From: Nostoc sp. ATCC 53789
Lineage (GTDB): Bacteria; Cyanobacteriota; Cyanobacteriia; Cyanobacteriales; Nostocaceae
Assembly: GCF_009873495.1 (NCBI RefSeq)
Contig: NZ_CP046703.1
Span: forward strand, 1,054,001-1,118,000
Direction of reading: 5' to 3'
DNA: 64,000 nucleotides
Shown here: positions 36,119 through 45,163 of the stretch, one piece after another
Numbering within the stretch: position 1 is the stretch's first letter
Layout: every line of letters starts with the position of its first letter
The notes under the pieces: generated by a model
The model's input: the letters and a program-made list of their open reading frames with translations, nothing else
Told to the model about the DNA's origin: nothing
Databases searched by the model: none
Translations under genes and position numbers: made by a program

Positions 36119-37801
36119 ATGAACAGCAATTCACTAGTGTCTGTAATTACTATTTTTTTCAATGCCGAGCAATTTATTCAAGAAGCAATAGAAAGTGTAT
36201 TTGCCCAAACCTACAAAAATTGGGAACTATTATTGGTCGATGATGGTTCTACGGACGGTAGTACTGTAATTGCTCGTGAGTATGCGAAAAAATATCCAGA
36301 AAAAGTTCGTTATCTAGAACATGAAGGGCACCAAAATCGAGGTATGAGTGCTACTCGCAATCTGGGCATCCGTAACGCTAAAGGTGAGTATATCGCTTTT
36401 CTAGATGCTGATGATGTTTGGTTAGCGCCAAACTTAGAACAACAAGTATCAATACTCCATACTCACCCTGAAGCCGGTATGGTTTATGGTAATACTCAAT
36501 ATTGGTATAGCTGGACAGGAAATCCAGAGGATACTCAAAAAGAATTTTGTGACAAGGTGGCAGAAGTAACTAAAAAACCTAATACTTTGTTCAAACCTCC
36601 AACACTACTGACCATCTTTTTACAAAAGAGCGGCGCTGTACCTTGTACCTGTAGCCTCATGGTCAAACGAGAAATACTAGAGGCGATCGCCGGATTTGAA
36701 GAGAGCTTTCGTGGACTCTATGAGGATCAAGTTTTTTATGCCAAAGTTTGTCTGAAAGCGCCTGTATTTGTAACGAATGAATGTTGGGCAAAATATCGAC
36801 AGCATCCAAACTCCTGCTGTTCTAGTACCCATAACACAAAGCACGAATATGAAGGACGGTTGTTTTTTTTGAAATGGTTAGAGAAGTATTTGACTGAACA
36901 GGGAGCCAAAGATACAGAGGTCTGGCAAGCTCTTCAAAAACACTTATGGGCTTATCACCATCCAATGTTGTCAAAACTAACAAAGCCTACTCAACATTTT
37001 GTCGAAAAGATGACTTTTAACTTTACAAACCTAATTCTCATGAATAAAAAACAATTGAAGGAAATTGCACAGCAAACATTACCATCACCTCTCTACCATG
37101 TATTACGTTCTCAATTTGTTGGAGAGAAATATAGTCCACCAACGGGGATGGTAAATTTTGGCTCCCTACGACGGTTGACTCCTATCAGTCGGGCTTTTGG
37201 TTACAATCGAGGCCTTCCCATTGATCGCTACTATATTGAAAAATTTCTTGAGCGTCAGGCTAATGATGTCCAAGGACGAGTATTGGAGATTGGAGATGCA
37301 TCATATACACGGAGATTTGGTGGCGATCGCGTTACTCAAAGTGACGTACTACATGTAATCGAAGGGAACCCAGAGGCAACTATCATCGGCGATCTGACTA
37401 ACGCAGACCATATTCCATCAGATGCTTTTGACTGTGTGGTTCTAACGCAGACATTGCACCTTCTCTACAATATGCAAGCAGCTCTAGCAAATCTCTACCG
37501 CATCTTGAAACCCGGCGGTGTTTTACTAGTAACCGTTCCTGGTATTAGCCAAGTGGTCAAATGCGAATGGGGTGATGATTGGTGTTGGGCGTTAACGGCT
37601 CAATCAGCACGCTTGTTATTTGAAGAGAAATTTCCTAAAACTAATGTTCAAGTTGAAACTCATGGTAATGTTCTAGCTGCGATCGCCTTTTTGCAAGGAC
37701 TTGCTGTCAAAGATTTACGCCAGAAAGAACTCGATTACCAAGATGATGAATACCAAGTATTAATTACTGTTAGAGCAGTAAAACCAGAGGTGGCATCATG
37801 A
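36119..37801 (+). CDS. Fused family 2 glycosyltransferase and SAM methyltransferase
   Basis: A 560-residue two-domain protein. Residues 1-300 are a GT2 domain: ITIFFNAEQFIQEAIESVFA, LLVDDGSTDGST, IAFLDADDVW and RGLYEDQVFYAKVCL. Residues about 340-560 are a class I methyltransferase-like domain with VLEIGDASYTRRFGGDRV, DAFDCVVLTQTLHLLYN and RILKPGGVLLVTVPGI. A single chain would add a sugar and methylate it or a neighbour, possibly capping the chain. The methyltransferase part is paralogous to the next gene and the GT2 part to 39575-40576. The stop overlaps the next start by four bases. Confidence 0.9.
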   Translation: MNSNSLVSVITIFFNAEQFIQEAIESVFAQTYKNWELLLVDDGSTDGSTVIAREYAKKYPEKVRYLEHEGHQNRGMSATRNLGIRNAKGEYIAFLDADDVWLAPNLEQQVSILHTHPEAGMVYGNTQYWYSWTGNPEDTQKEFCDKVAEVTKKPNTLFKPPTLLTIFLQKSGAVPCTCSLMVKREILEAIAGFEESFRGLYEDQVFYAKVCLKAPVFVTNECWAKYRQHPNSCCSSTHNTKHEYEGRLFFLKWLEKYLTEQGAKDTEVWQALQKHLWAYHHPMLSKLTKPTQHFVEKMTFNFTNLILMNKKQLKEIAQQTLPSPLYHVLRSQFVGEKYSPPTGMVNFGSLRRLTPISRAFGYNRGLPIDRYYIEKFLERQANDVQGRVLEIGDASYTRRFGGDRVTQSDVLHVIEGNPEATIIGDLTNADHIPSDAFDCVVLTQTLHLLYNMQAALANLYRILKPGGVLLVTVPGISQVVKCEWGDDWCWALTAQSARLLFEEKFPKTNVQVETHGNVLAAIAFLQGLAVKDLRQKELDYQDDEYQVLITVRAVKPEVAS

Positions 37802-38523
37802 ATATCAGCTTAGTTAAGAAACTGCCAACTCCTGTATACCATTGGCTGCGAGATATCCGGTATGGTCGCTCACCAGTGGGAAAAATAAACCTTGGTAGCT
37901 TAGGACGAGTCAAGCCAATTAGACCTAACTTCGGTTTAGATCGGGGTTCAGTGATTGACCGCTACTATATTGAAAATTTTCTGGCTCGTTATGCTGAAGA
38001 TATTCAAGGACATGTACTAGAGATTAAGGAACCCCTCTACACAAACAAATTTGGTGGCGATCGCATCACAAAAAACGACGTACTTCACGTAGAACCAGGT
38101 AATCCCCAAGCAACTATTGTTGCAGATTTAACTAAGGCAGACCATCTCCCATCCAACACCTTCGAGTGCATTATCCTGACTCAAACACTGCCATTTATCT
38201 ATGATGTCCGAGCCGCAATTAAAACTCTTCACCGTATTCTCAAGCCAGGGGGTGTTTTACTCGCCACTGTACCAGGTATTACCCAAATCAGTGATGATGA
38301 TATGACTCGTTGGGGTCAATACTGGAGTTTCACGACTCTCTCCACACGGCGATTACTTGAGGAAGCTTTTGACCAAGACAAAATACAAGTTACAGCTTAT
38401 GGAAACGTGTTGAGTGCGATCGCTTTTCTGCACGGCATTGTAACTGAAGAACTAGAGCAATCAAAACTAGACTATCAAGACCCTGAGTACCAGGTTTTAA
38501 TTACAGCTAGAGCTGTGAAATAG
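37798..38523 (+). CDS. SAM-dependent methyltransferase, paralogue of the preceding fusion domain
   Basis: A 241-residue class I methyltransferase. VYHWLRDIRYGRSPVGKINL, RYYIENFLARYAEDIQGHVLEI, FGGDRITKNDVLHV, TFECIILTQTLPFIYD and RILKPGGVLLATVPGI match the C-terminal domain of the upstream protein almost block by block. The glycine-rich SAM loop is degenerate in both. The ATG overlaps the upstream stop (ATGA), so translation is probably coupled. Its own stop overlaps the next GTG start by one base. Confidence 0.85.
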   Translation: MNISLVKKLPTPVYHWLRDIRYGRSPVGKINLGSLGRVKPIRPNFGLDRGSVIDRYYIENFLARYAEDIQGHVLEIKEPLYTNKFGGDRITKNDVLHVEPGNPQATIVADLTKADHLPSNTFECIILTQTLPFIYDVRAAIKTLHRILKPGGVLLATVPGITQISDDDMTRWGQYWSFTTLSTRRLLEEAFDQDKIQVTAYGNVLSAIAFLHGIVTEELEQSKLDYQDPEYQVLITARAVK

Positions 38524-39572
38524 TGAAACCAATGATTCTAGGCAAACTCAACAACAAAGTTCGATACACTGTTCAGCAGTTAAAAAATAAAATTTTCCCT
38601 GGTGCGCTCATCTTAATGTATCACCGCGTAGCTGAAGCAGATTCAGACCCTTGGTCATTATGTGTGACACCAAAACACTTCGCTGAACACTTAGAAGTTT
38701 TGCGACAATATGGCTATCCTCTGCATTTACAACAATTGACCAAAAGGCTTAGCGATCGCCAATACATAAATCGGTCAATTGTCGTTACATTTGATGATGG
38801 TTACGCAGATAACTTCTATCATGCCAAACCATTATTAGAAAAGTACGATATCCCAGCAACAGTGTTTGTTACGACTGGCGGTATTGACCAAAAGCGTGAA
38901 TTTTGGTGGGATGAACTAGAACAACTGTTATTACAACCTGACATCTTACCGGACTTACTCCGGTTAAATATTCATGGTAAAACCTACCAATGGAAATTAG
39001 GAGAAGCAACACATTATAGTGAAGCCGACCATCAGCGCGATCGCCATTGTCGGATGGGCAGAAAACTAAGACAATATCCTACTCTGCGACACACCCTCTA
39101 TCGCTCACTTTATCAACTGTTGCAGTTTTTGCCCATCTATGAGCGAAATAAGCTGCTAGATGAACTAGCTATCTGGGCAAACGCTGAACCTGTAGGACGA
39201 TCAACCCATCGCTCTCTTTCCAAGGAGGAGATGCTTGCATTAGAGTCAGGGGGACTGATCGAAATTGGTGCCCACACTGTAACACACCCCTTTCTTTCTC
39301 AACTTCCCATAGCCTCGCAACAAGATGAAATTCAGCACAGTAAAGACTACCTGGAGAAAATATTAGGGCATGTAATCACGAGTTTTTCGTATCCTCATGG
39401 TAGTTATACAAATGAGACTACTTCTATCGTCCAAGAAACTGGATTTACCTGCGCTTGTTCTAGCATAGTTGGTAAAGTTCAACAGAATAGCAGCTTTTTT
39501 CTGTTACCTCGTGTTGTGGTTGAAGATTGGGACGGAGAAACCTTTGCCCATTGGTTGTCAAGGTTCTTTTAA
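38523..39572 (+). CDS. Polysaccharide deacetylase (NodB/CE4 family)
   Basis: A 349-residue CE4-type deacetylase. ALILMYHRVAEADSDPW starts the domain; IVVTFDDGYADN carries the catalytic base and metal-binding aspartates; GAHTVTHPFLSQL supplies the HxxxH metal ligands; SFSYPHGSYTNET is motif 3. No signal peptide is evident, so it would act in the cytoplasm or on the membrane face. It should remove acetyl groups from N-acetylated sugars. GTG start overlaps the preceding stop; the in-frame ATG at 38532 is an alternative. Confidence 0.9.
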   Translation: MKPMILGKLNNKVRYTVQQLKNKIFPGALILMYHRVAEADSDPWSLCVTPKHFAEHLEVLRQYGYPLHLQQLTKRLSDRQYINRSIVVTFDDGYADNFYHAKPLLEKYDIPATVFVTTGGIDQKREFWWDELEQLLLQPDILPDLLRLNIHGKTYQWKLGEATHYSEADHQRDRHCRMGRKLRQYPTLRHTLYRSLYQLLQFLPIYERNKLLDELAIWANAEPVGRSTHRSLSKEEMLALESGGLIEIGAHTVTHPFLSQLPIASQQDEIQHSKDYLEKILGHVITSFSYPHGSYTNETTSIVQETGFTCACSSIVGKVQQNSSFFLLPRVVVEDWDGETFAHWLSRFF

Positions 39573-39574
39573 TT

Positions 39575-40576
39575 ATGACTAGCAAACCTCTGATTTCTTG
39601 CATCATCATCTTCTTCAATGCTGGTGATAAGTTTTTTGTGGAAGCAATAGAAAGCGTATTTGCTCAGACTTATGAAAACTGGGAACTATTACTAGTAGAT
39701 GATGGCTCTACCGATGTTAGTACAAACATTGCTTTAAGCTACACACAAAAATCTCCTGAAAAAGTTCGTTACTTAGAACACAAAGGACATCAAAATCGCG
39801 GCATGAGTGCAACTCGCAACTTAGGTATCCGCCACGCCAAAGGCGAATATATTACCTTTTTAGATGCCGATGATATCTGGATACCGCAAACTTTAGAGGA
39901 ACAAGCCGCTATTCTAGATTCCCATCCTGAAGTTGCTATGGTTTATGGACCAATTCAGTGGTGGTACAGCTGGACTGGAAATCCTCAAGATATGAGACGT
40001 GACTTTTTAGACATCCCTATTGTGTCTGTGAAGGACTCTAGAGTACAGATTGATACTATAATCCAGCCACCAATGCTGTTCCTGCTCTCATTAAAAATGA
40101 AAATTTGCATATCAGGAATGTTAGTACGCCGCCAGGTAATAGAAAAAGTCGATGGTTTTGAAGAGACATTTCGAGGTTTGTACGAAGATCAGGTTTTTTG
40201 TGCAAAGGTTTGTCTGCAATTTCCTGTATTCGTAGCCAGTAAGTTTTGGTATAAATATCGACAGCATCCTAATAGTTGTTGCCACACAGCATCAGAGCAA
40301 AAAGGTAAAGAATACACTGCGCGTCTCAATTTCTTAAACTGGTTAGAACAGTATTTAATTGTACAGGGTATCAAAGACGGCAAACTATGGGGTGCATTCA
40401 GAAAGGAAAAACTACTAGTTGTTCATCCAATTTTGTACTTTTTATTTCATAAGACTAGGTATCTCAAGTGGAAAATTAAAAAACTTAGTGAGTTACAAAC
40501 ACTTCTGACAAAGAGAGCCATTAAATTTGTCTATTCCTACAAATTACTCAGTTTGAATAGAAATGAGACGAAATGA
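39575..40576 (+). CDS. Family 2 glycosyltransferase, paralogue of the fusion protein
   Basis: About 333 residues from the ATG at 39575, two bases after the deacetylase stop. A longer frame from 39527 would only overlap that gene. Motifs: LISCIIIFFNAGDKFFVEAI, LLVDDGSTDVSTNIA, RYLEHKGHQNRGMSATRNLG, ITFLDADDIW and RGLYEDQVFCAKVCL. Several blocks are nearly identical to the GT2 half of 36119-37801, so the two arose by duplication. No methyltransferase domain follows. Confidence 0.9.
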   Translation: MTSKPLISCIIIFFNAGDKFFVEAIESVFAQTYENWELLLVDDGSTDVSTNIALSYTQKSPEKVRYLEHKGHQNRGMSATRNLGIRHAKGEYITFLDADDIWIPQTLEEQAAILDSHPEVAMVYGPIQWWYSWTGNPQDMRRDFLDIPIVSVKDSRVQIDTIIQPPMLFLLSLKMKICISGMLVRRQVIEKVDGFEETFRGLYEDQVFCAKVCLQFPVFVASKFWYKYRQHPNSCCHTASEQKGKEYTARLNFLNWLEQYLIVQGIKDGKLWGAFRKEKLLVVHPILYFLFHKTRYLKWKIKKLSELQTLLTKRAIKFVYSYKLLSLNRNETK

Positions 40577-40986
40577 GTTACAGAACATGTATTTCCGGCA
40601 ATATGACCTTCTTTAATGAACAATTTGGAAGCCAAAATCAATTAGTAGTGATTCAGACCCATCATGAAGAATGTTCAGCAATAGCTGTTCCAGTAGAGCC
40701 GCACCACAGGCTAGGGTAGACTAACAAATCATAGATTTGGTGTGGCGTTTCTCTATAAGTAGTTGGACAGAATTAATTACACAATGTCATTGCGAATGAA
40801 GCGAAGCGGAATGAAGCAATCGCAAGGGTTGGCATTGCTTCGCTCGCAATGACTGTAAATATTTTTGTCTACTTACTTATAAATAAGCTCTGCCCGATCT
40901 GATAGGAAACAGAGTAATGCAGATATGAACGAAAGTTCATGTCTAAACCTGATGAGAATATTTGTTTTTAAATACACTCCAAAATT
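40577..40986. other. Spacer before the second epimerase, mostly repeat DNA
   Basis: No gene is seen. The middle of the spacer is the 128-bp MITE (40754-40881). The remainder is AT-rich. The next gene begins with ATG at 40987 without a clear ribosome-binding site. Confidence 0.6.
40754..40881. mobile_element. 128-bp MITE with TATAAGTA termini
   Basis: The left end TATAAGTAGTTGGACAGAAT and the reverse complement of the right end TATAAGTAAGTAGACAAAAA are similar. Inner arms GTCATTGCGA..AGCGAAGC (from 40786) and GCTTCGCTCGCAATGAC (to 40853) form a hairpin. A related solo end lies before the first epimerase (11898-11943). Confidence 0.6.
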
Positions 40987-41928
40987 ATGCACTTTATTGT
41001 CACTGGTGGAGCCGGCTTTATCGGCTCCCATCTGACAGAACAGCTTCTGTCAGATGGTCATCATGTCACTGTCGTTGATAATCTATCAACAGGTAGCTTG
41101 CAAAACCTACCTGAGCATCCTCGTCTCAAGCTACTAATAAAAGATATATCCAGATGTCAACCCCAGGATTTTACCGAGCAGATTGATGGACTTGCCCATT
41201 TAGCAGCTACCCCATCAGTTACTCAATCTTGGCTGCAACCACTAAAGGCTCATCACAATAATCTTTCTGCAACGATCGCTGTAATTCAACTTTGTCAGGC
41301 CTTAAATATTCCCAGGTTAGTTTTTGCTAGTTCAGCAGCTGTATATGGTAATCCAACGCAACTACCAATTTCAGAAAATCAACAGACTTACCCCATTTCT
41401 CCCTATGGTTTACAAAAACTGGTATGCGAACAATATGCCAGATTGTTTGCCAAACAATTAGGTTTTTCGTTTGTAGGATTGCGCCTGTTTAATGTATTTG
41501 GCCCTAGACAACAACCTCATTCCCAATACTCTGGTGTAATTTCCATCTTTGTGGATGCTATGCAGCAAGGTTTACCCTTGACTATTTATGGAGATGGTAC
41601 TCAAACGCGAGATTTTATATATGTTAAAGATGTGGCAAATGGCTTTACCAAAGCTTTAACTACTCCTCTAGAATCAGGATCTTCTTTAATTTGTAACTTA
41701 GGTAATGGAAAAAATACCTCTTTGATTGAACTAGTTAATATTCTCAAAACTTGTTTTCCTCAACACCAATCAGCAACTAATTTTATGCCTGCCCGTCCAG
41801 GGGACATTCAGCATTCACAAGCTTATATCTCAAATGCATATTCAATGTTAGGCTTTACACCTGAGTGGTCGCTAAAATCGGGTCTACAGACTTTGATTGA
41901 ATTACGCGAGACATCTTTAGTTGGCTAA
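40987..41928 (+). CDS. NAD-dependent sugar epimerase (UDP-glucose 4-epimerase-like)
   Basis: A 313-residue extended SDR. VTGGAGFIGSHL (residues 5-16) is the Rossmann motif, FASSAAVYGNPTQLP the catalytic serine region, and SPYGLQKLVCEQY carries the Tyr/Lys pair. RLFNVFGPRQQPHSQYSGV and YGDGTQTRDFIYVKDVA follow. It probably epimerises a UDP-hexose or UDP-N-acetylhexosamine. It is the last gene of the polysaccharide cluster and is related to, but clearly diverged from, the first gene at 12005. Confidence 0.9.
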   Translation: MHFIVTGGAGFIGSHLTEQLLSDGHHVTVVDNLSTGSLQNLPEHPRLKLLIKDISRCQPQDFTEQIDGLAHLAATPSVTQSWLQPLKAHHNNLSATIAVIQLCQALNIPRLVFASSAAVYGNPTQLPISENQQTYPISPYGLQKLVCEQYARLFAKQLGFSFVGLRLFNVFGPRQQPHSQYSGVISIFVDAMQQGLPLTIYGDGTQTRDFIYVKDVANGFTKALTTPLESGSSLICNLGNGKNTSLIELVNILKTCFPQHQSATNFMPARPGDIQHSQAYISNAYSMLGFTPEWSLKSGLQTLIELRETSLVG

Positions 41929-42400
41929 TTTCCGAGGGGCAGTATCGATTATCCCTCTCTGAAGAAACACTGTGCGTAAAGCTTATCCCTCTTTTGTCAA
42001 TCTAGGCAGAGTAAAAGTAGAAATAAGGGATATTGAAGTTTTGAAAAATTGAGCAAGTCAGATTATTAACAATCATTTTAAGTTGAAAAAACCCTCAGAT
42101 AACTTAGGGATTCTAAAGACCATTAACCAAGGTTTAATTAAGTTAAATAGTGTAAATGGCTGAAGTATCAAACGCAGGTTATTTAGAATACTATTCCAAC
42201 TATTGCGTTGATCCCAGCAAGGATGTGATGAGAATCTATATTCAGATTGTGGTGGGAATTTTAGCAGTTGTTCTCAATGTTGACTAATCAACAGATAGGC
42301 ACTAAAAACAATTTCCCACCATTTCTCTATTTGTGAATAATGAGTTAGACGAAAATCGACCCATCCTAATTCATTTTTACTTTGTTTTAAACCATATTCT
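41929..42400. other. Spacer between the cluster and the ISL3 element
   Basis: About 470 bp. It contains an open frame of 43 codons (42156-42287) and ends with CATATTCT (42393-42400), the 8-bp target duplication of the ISL3 element. Little else is recognisable. Confidence 0.5.
42156..42287 (+). CDS. Possible 43-residue peptide with hydrophobic C-terminus
   Basis: The frame starts ATGGCTGAAGTATC and encodes a polar first half and a hydrophobic second half (IYIQIVVGILAVVLNVD). Ribosome-binding site support is weak and the family is not recognised. It may be fortuitous. Confidence 0.2.
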   Translation: MAEVSNAGYLEYYSNYCVDPSKDVMRIYIQIVVGILAVVLNVD

Positions 42401-42489
42401 GGTTCTTGGCAACTTTTGGTGATCTAGGTTGGGGGAAGGCAGAGGGCAGAGGGCAGAAGGCAGAAGGAAGAAAGGAATAAGTAGTAAGT

Positions 42490-42840
42490 TCAAGCTTTAA
42501 GTTTGTTTAAACTTGCAACTAATATACTTTGCATTTCCTCAACTTCATTTAATAGGGGTGTGAAAAGATTTTTCTCGGCTAAGTCTACTTCTTTCGCAAT
42601 GATTAATTGCGTATCTAGTTCTCTCAAAGAACCTAACGCAATATGTAAGAACTGGATATATTCTGGCTTGGAACGCCTACCATAGCCTTCAGCTATATTA
42701 GATGCTACAGACACGGATGAACGACGTATTTGACTAGTTAAACCATACAATTCTGATTGAGGAAATAGGCGGGTAAATTTATAACAATTGATAGCAAGTT
42801 GAACTGCTCTTTGCCAGATAAACTGATTTCTATAACTCAT
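42490..42840 (-). CDS. Four-helix-bundle (S23/23S rRNA intervening-sequence type) protein
   Basis: A protein of about 116 residues from the ATG at 42840. SYRNQFIWQRAVQLAINCYK, QSELYGLTSQIRRSSVSVASNIAEGYGR, EYIQFLHIALGSLRELDTQLIIA are the family blocks. Such small proteins form pentamers; they are encoded in rRNA intervening sequences and in diversity-generating or mobile contexts, with unknown biochemical role. Here it lies between the transposase and the terminal repeat of an ISL3 element, so it is a passenger gene. An alternative TTG start overlaps the transposase stop. Confidence 0.85.
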   Translation of the reverse strand: MSYRNQFIWQRAVQLAINCYKFTRLFPQSELYGLTSQIRRSSVSVASNIAEGYGRRSKPEYIQFLHIALGSLRELDTQLIIAKEVDLAEKNLFTPLLNEVEEMQSILVASLNKLKA

Positions 42841-43645
42841 ATAATCAAGTGTAAATTGACAAAATTTTGTCCTCAAATAGCTAACAAAAACCGTCGCTCC
42901 AGTAAATCTATTTTGGCGCGACCATACATCTGCCGCTTTAACATTTTCAGTCGATTAATATGTCCTTCAACTGGGCCATTACTAACTGACATAGTTACAC
43001 CTGCTTTCACAGCATCGTAGTCAGACTCTAAACTAACAGCAAAGGAGCGCAACAAAGAAACCGAGCTGTTTTTAGCTTTGTTTAACCAAGCATCGAGCTG
43101 CTCGCTCAGACGTTGACGCACAACAGATGCAAACTGTTGAGCTAGTTCAATAGCTGACTTCAAATCAGAATGGGCTGTTTGTAGTTGAGCGATGATTTCA
43201 CGCTCATTAGGCTGTATTAATTCTGGTCGTCGCAAGACTAAAGCTGTGACGCGACTGGGGGTGAGAGGACGATGGGAGGAAGAACTAACCCTGGGGGACG
43301 CGTTTTTCTTTGAACACTTTGCTGGCTCAAATCCGGGCAAGGTCTTGAGATAACGAGTGAAGCGAGCGACCGTGGCATAACCACCGATATACCCGCAGGT
43401 GCGAATTTCTTCAAACAGTTCTTGGGTGTTGTGGTTCCCGCTATTCCAGCTACTGAGGAGGTAATCTTGATTTGGGTTGAGAAGACTCAGACCGTGGTCG
43501 CTACGTTCACGACGTTCGGTAAAAGTTGAGCTACGCATTAGTGCTGTCCCGTAAGTTTTACACTTGCGAAAGCAGAAGTCGTCTACCCCAAGAGTATGTG
43601 GCGTTACGATTGGTGGCAGTGGGATTGAGCGGACTAAATTTAATA

Positions 43646-45163
43646 CTTGAGTTTGGACTAATTGGCATTTAGCAGCAATGAATAGAAAGCAAGAAAAAGT
43701 TACCCAACTTCTTTTAGAGGCTGAGTTAAGTTGAATCGTTGAAAAAGAAGCAGAAACTAAGCAGCAGTTAGATCAGCGTTCTTAAGTGATTCTTCGGTTT
43801 TAGGTTTTTTAGATGCGTGTTTTTTGACAGTGGGATAACGCTTACGCGAAGGTGGCTGATGCCCTTGGGCACGCCCAGGTGATTTACCGCGAGTTTTCGG
43901 GGGTTGAGCAGGAGTGCCAATAGTGGCTAAAATTAGAGGAAAGGCTTGTGCTACGCGTCCTGGAGACAGTTTATCCTGAGTCGATTGCCAAGGCAAGGGG
44001 GAATCAATACAGGCAAGTCTAGCTAGCCATAATTGCCAAGTTAACAATGGCATCAGGTCACTCCATCGCTCTGCTGCCTGAGTAGAGCCAAGCTGAGGCT
44101 GTGTCCAATATAACCTCTGCTTGGCAAATCGATACCAATGTTCTAGAGCAAAGCGGCGGAGGTATTTTTGCCAGAGATCCTCTAATGGAGGCATTGTCTG
44201 ACCCAACCAAGCTAGCCATAAGGGTTGGAACTTACGATTGCGTCCAACTGGTTGGATCACCTCGACGCGAATGATTTCCATTGCCCGGTTTGGAGATTGA
44301 AGAAAATGAAACCCACTCCAGCGCATGACTTTTACTCGACCAACTTGCGGGTCTTCAACTTCTAGAGTTTCAGTTACCTCTGCCCAAGTTTCCGAGTCAT
44401 TGAACTTAAACTTATGACCATGTTTACACGGTGCGCCTCGTCCTTTGTAAGTACCGGGTGTACCCCATACGCATCGGTTAGAAGCTAAACGCAGCAACAG
44501 GTCTGCGTCAATCTTCTCCGTGGCTTGGACAAATTTGGCGTTGCCGTAGCCTCGGTCATAAGCAGCAAGCGGTCTTTTGCCTAACTCACGGGTTATTTGT
44601 TTAAGTTGGAATGCGGCTTTACTTGTTGGCGTTTCAAAGCTGGTGATCCGTTCGTGCTTTAACGGCAATGCCCAACTCCCATCCGCTTCTGGTATCCACG
44701 CTAACGTACTGTAACTTTGTCCGATGCCTATGCTTCCCCTGGAGTCCCCATGAAAAGTTCTTTCTTTTAGTGTCTTCGCTTCTGGTCTTGCCCAAAAGCT
44801 ATGATCTCCTGCTAGAAATGGCTGTTCATCCGTCACTACCTCCTGTACCAGTAGCTTCATCAGTTTTCTTTTTGGTGGACGACTATCATGTAGTGCTGCA
44901 TAAATGCTCGACCATTGCCGTCGAAATACTGGGCTTTGTGACAAGCTTACAAACGATGGGATACTCGGACTTGTTAATACTGCATCCATCAATTCAAATA
45001 CTGCATCTTTGGCCTTTCCCAAACAATCGTAGATACCTTGGCGGAATTTTTCTAGTTGTGTCAGGATCATCACGTCAATGATTTATCGATTACTTTCATT
45101 GACTTTACGGCAGTCAGTGTTACTGCTGACTGCTTTTCTCTAGCTTTTTAGTCCAAACTCCAG
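43646..45163 (-). mobile_element. 1.5-kb IS nested in the ISL3 transposase
   Basis: Terminal inverted repeats share GAGTTTGGACTAA, beginning CTTGAG on the left and, reverse complemented, CTGGAG on the right. TTAATA is present at both outer edges (43640-43645 and 45164-45169), a six-base target duplication. Removing the element and one TTAATA brings the ISL3 frame together at the NTLL..LNLVRSIPLPP point. Confidence 0.8.
43757..45073 (-). CDS. Transposase of the nested IS (IS701/IS4-like cyanobacterial family)
   Basis: A 438-residue intact transposase. DHSFWARPEAKTLKERTFHG supplies the first acidic motif, PLAAYDRGYGNAKFVQ the second aspartate (YDRGYG), and EHWYRFAKQRLYW the terminal Glu region. 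The C-terminus is basic (RGKSPGRAQGHQPPSRKRYP). I recall it as a cyanobacterial DDE family close to IS701; the name is uncertain. No frameshift is visible, so this element could be active. Confidence 0.75.
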   Translation of the reverse strand: MMILTQLEKFRQGIYDCLGKAKDAVFELMDAVLTSPSIPSFVSLSQSPVFRRQWSSIYAALHDSRPPKRKLMKLLVQEVVTDEQPFLAGDHSFWARPEAKTLKERTFHGDSRGSIGIGQSYSTLAWIPEADGSWALPLKHERITSFETPTSKAAFQLKQITRELGKRPLAAYDRGYGNAKFVQATEKIDADLLLRLASNRCVWGTPGTYKGRGAPCKHGHKFKFNDSETWAEVTETLEVEDPQVGRVKVMRWSGFHFLQSPNRAMEIIRVEVIQPVGRNRKFQPLWLAWLGQTMPPLEDLWQKYLRRFALEHWYRFAKQRLYWTQPQLGSTQAAERWSDLMPLLTWQLWLARLACIDSPLPWQSTQDKLSPGRVAQAFPLILATIGTPAQPPKTRGKSPGRAQGHQPPSRKRYPTVKKHASKKPKTEESLKNADLTAA

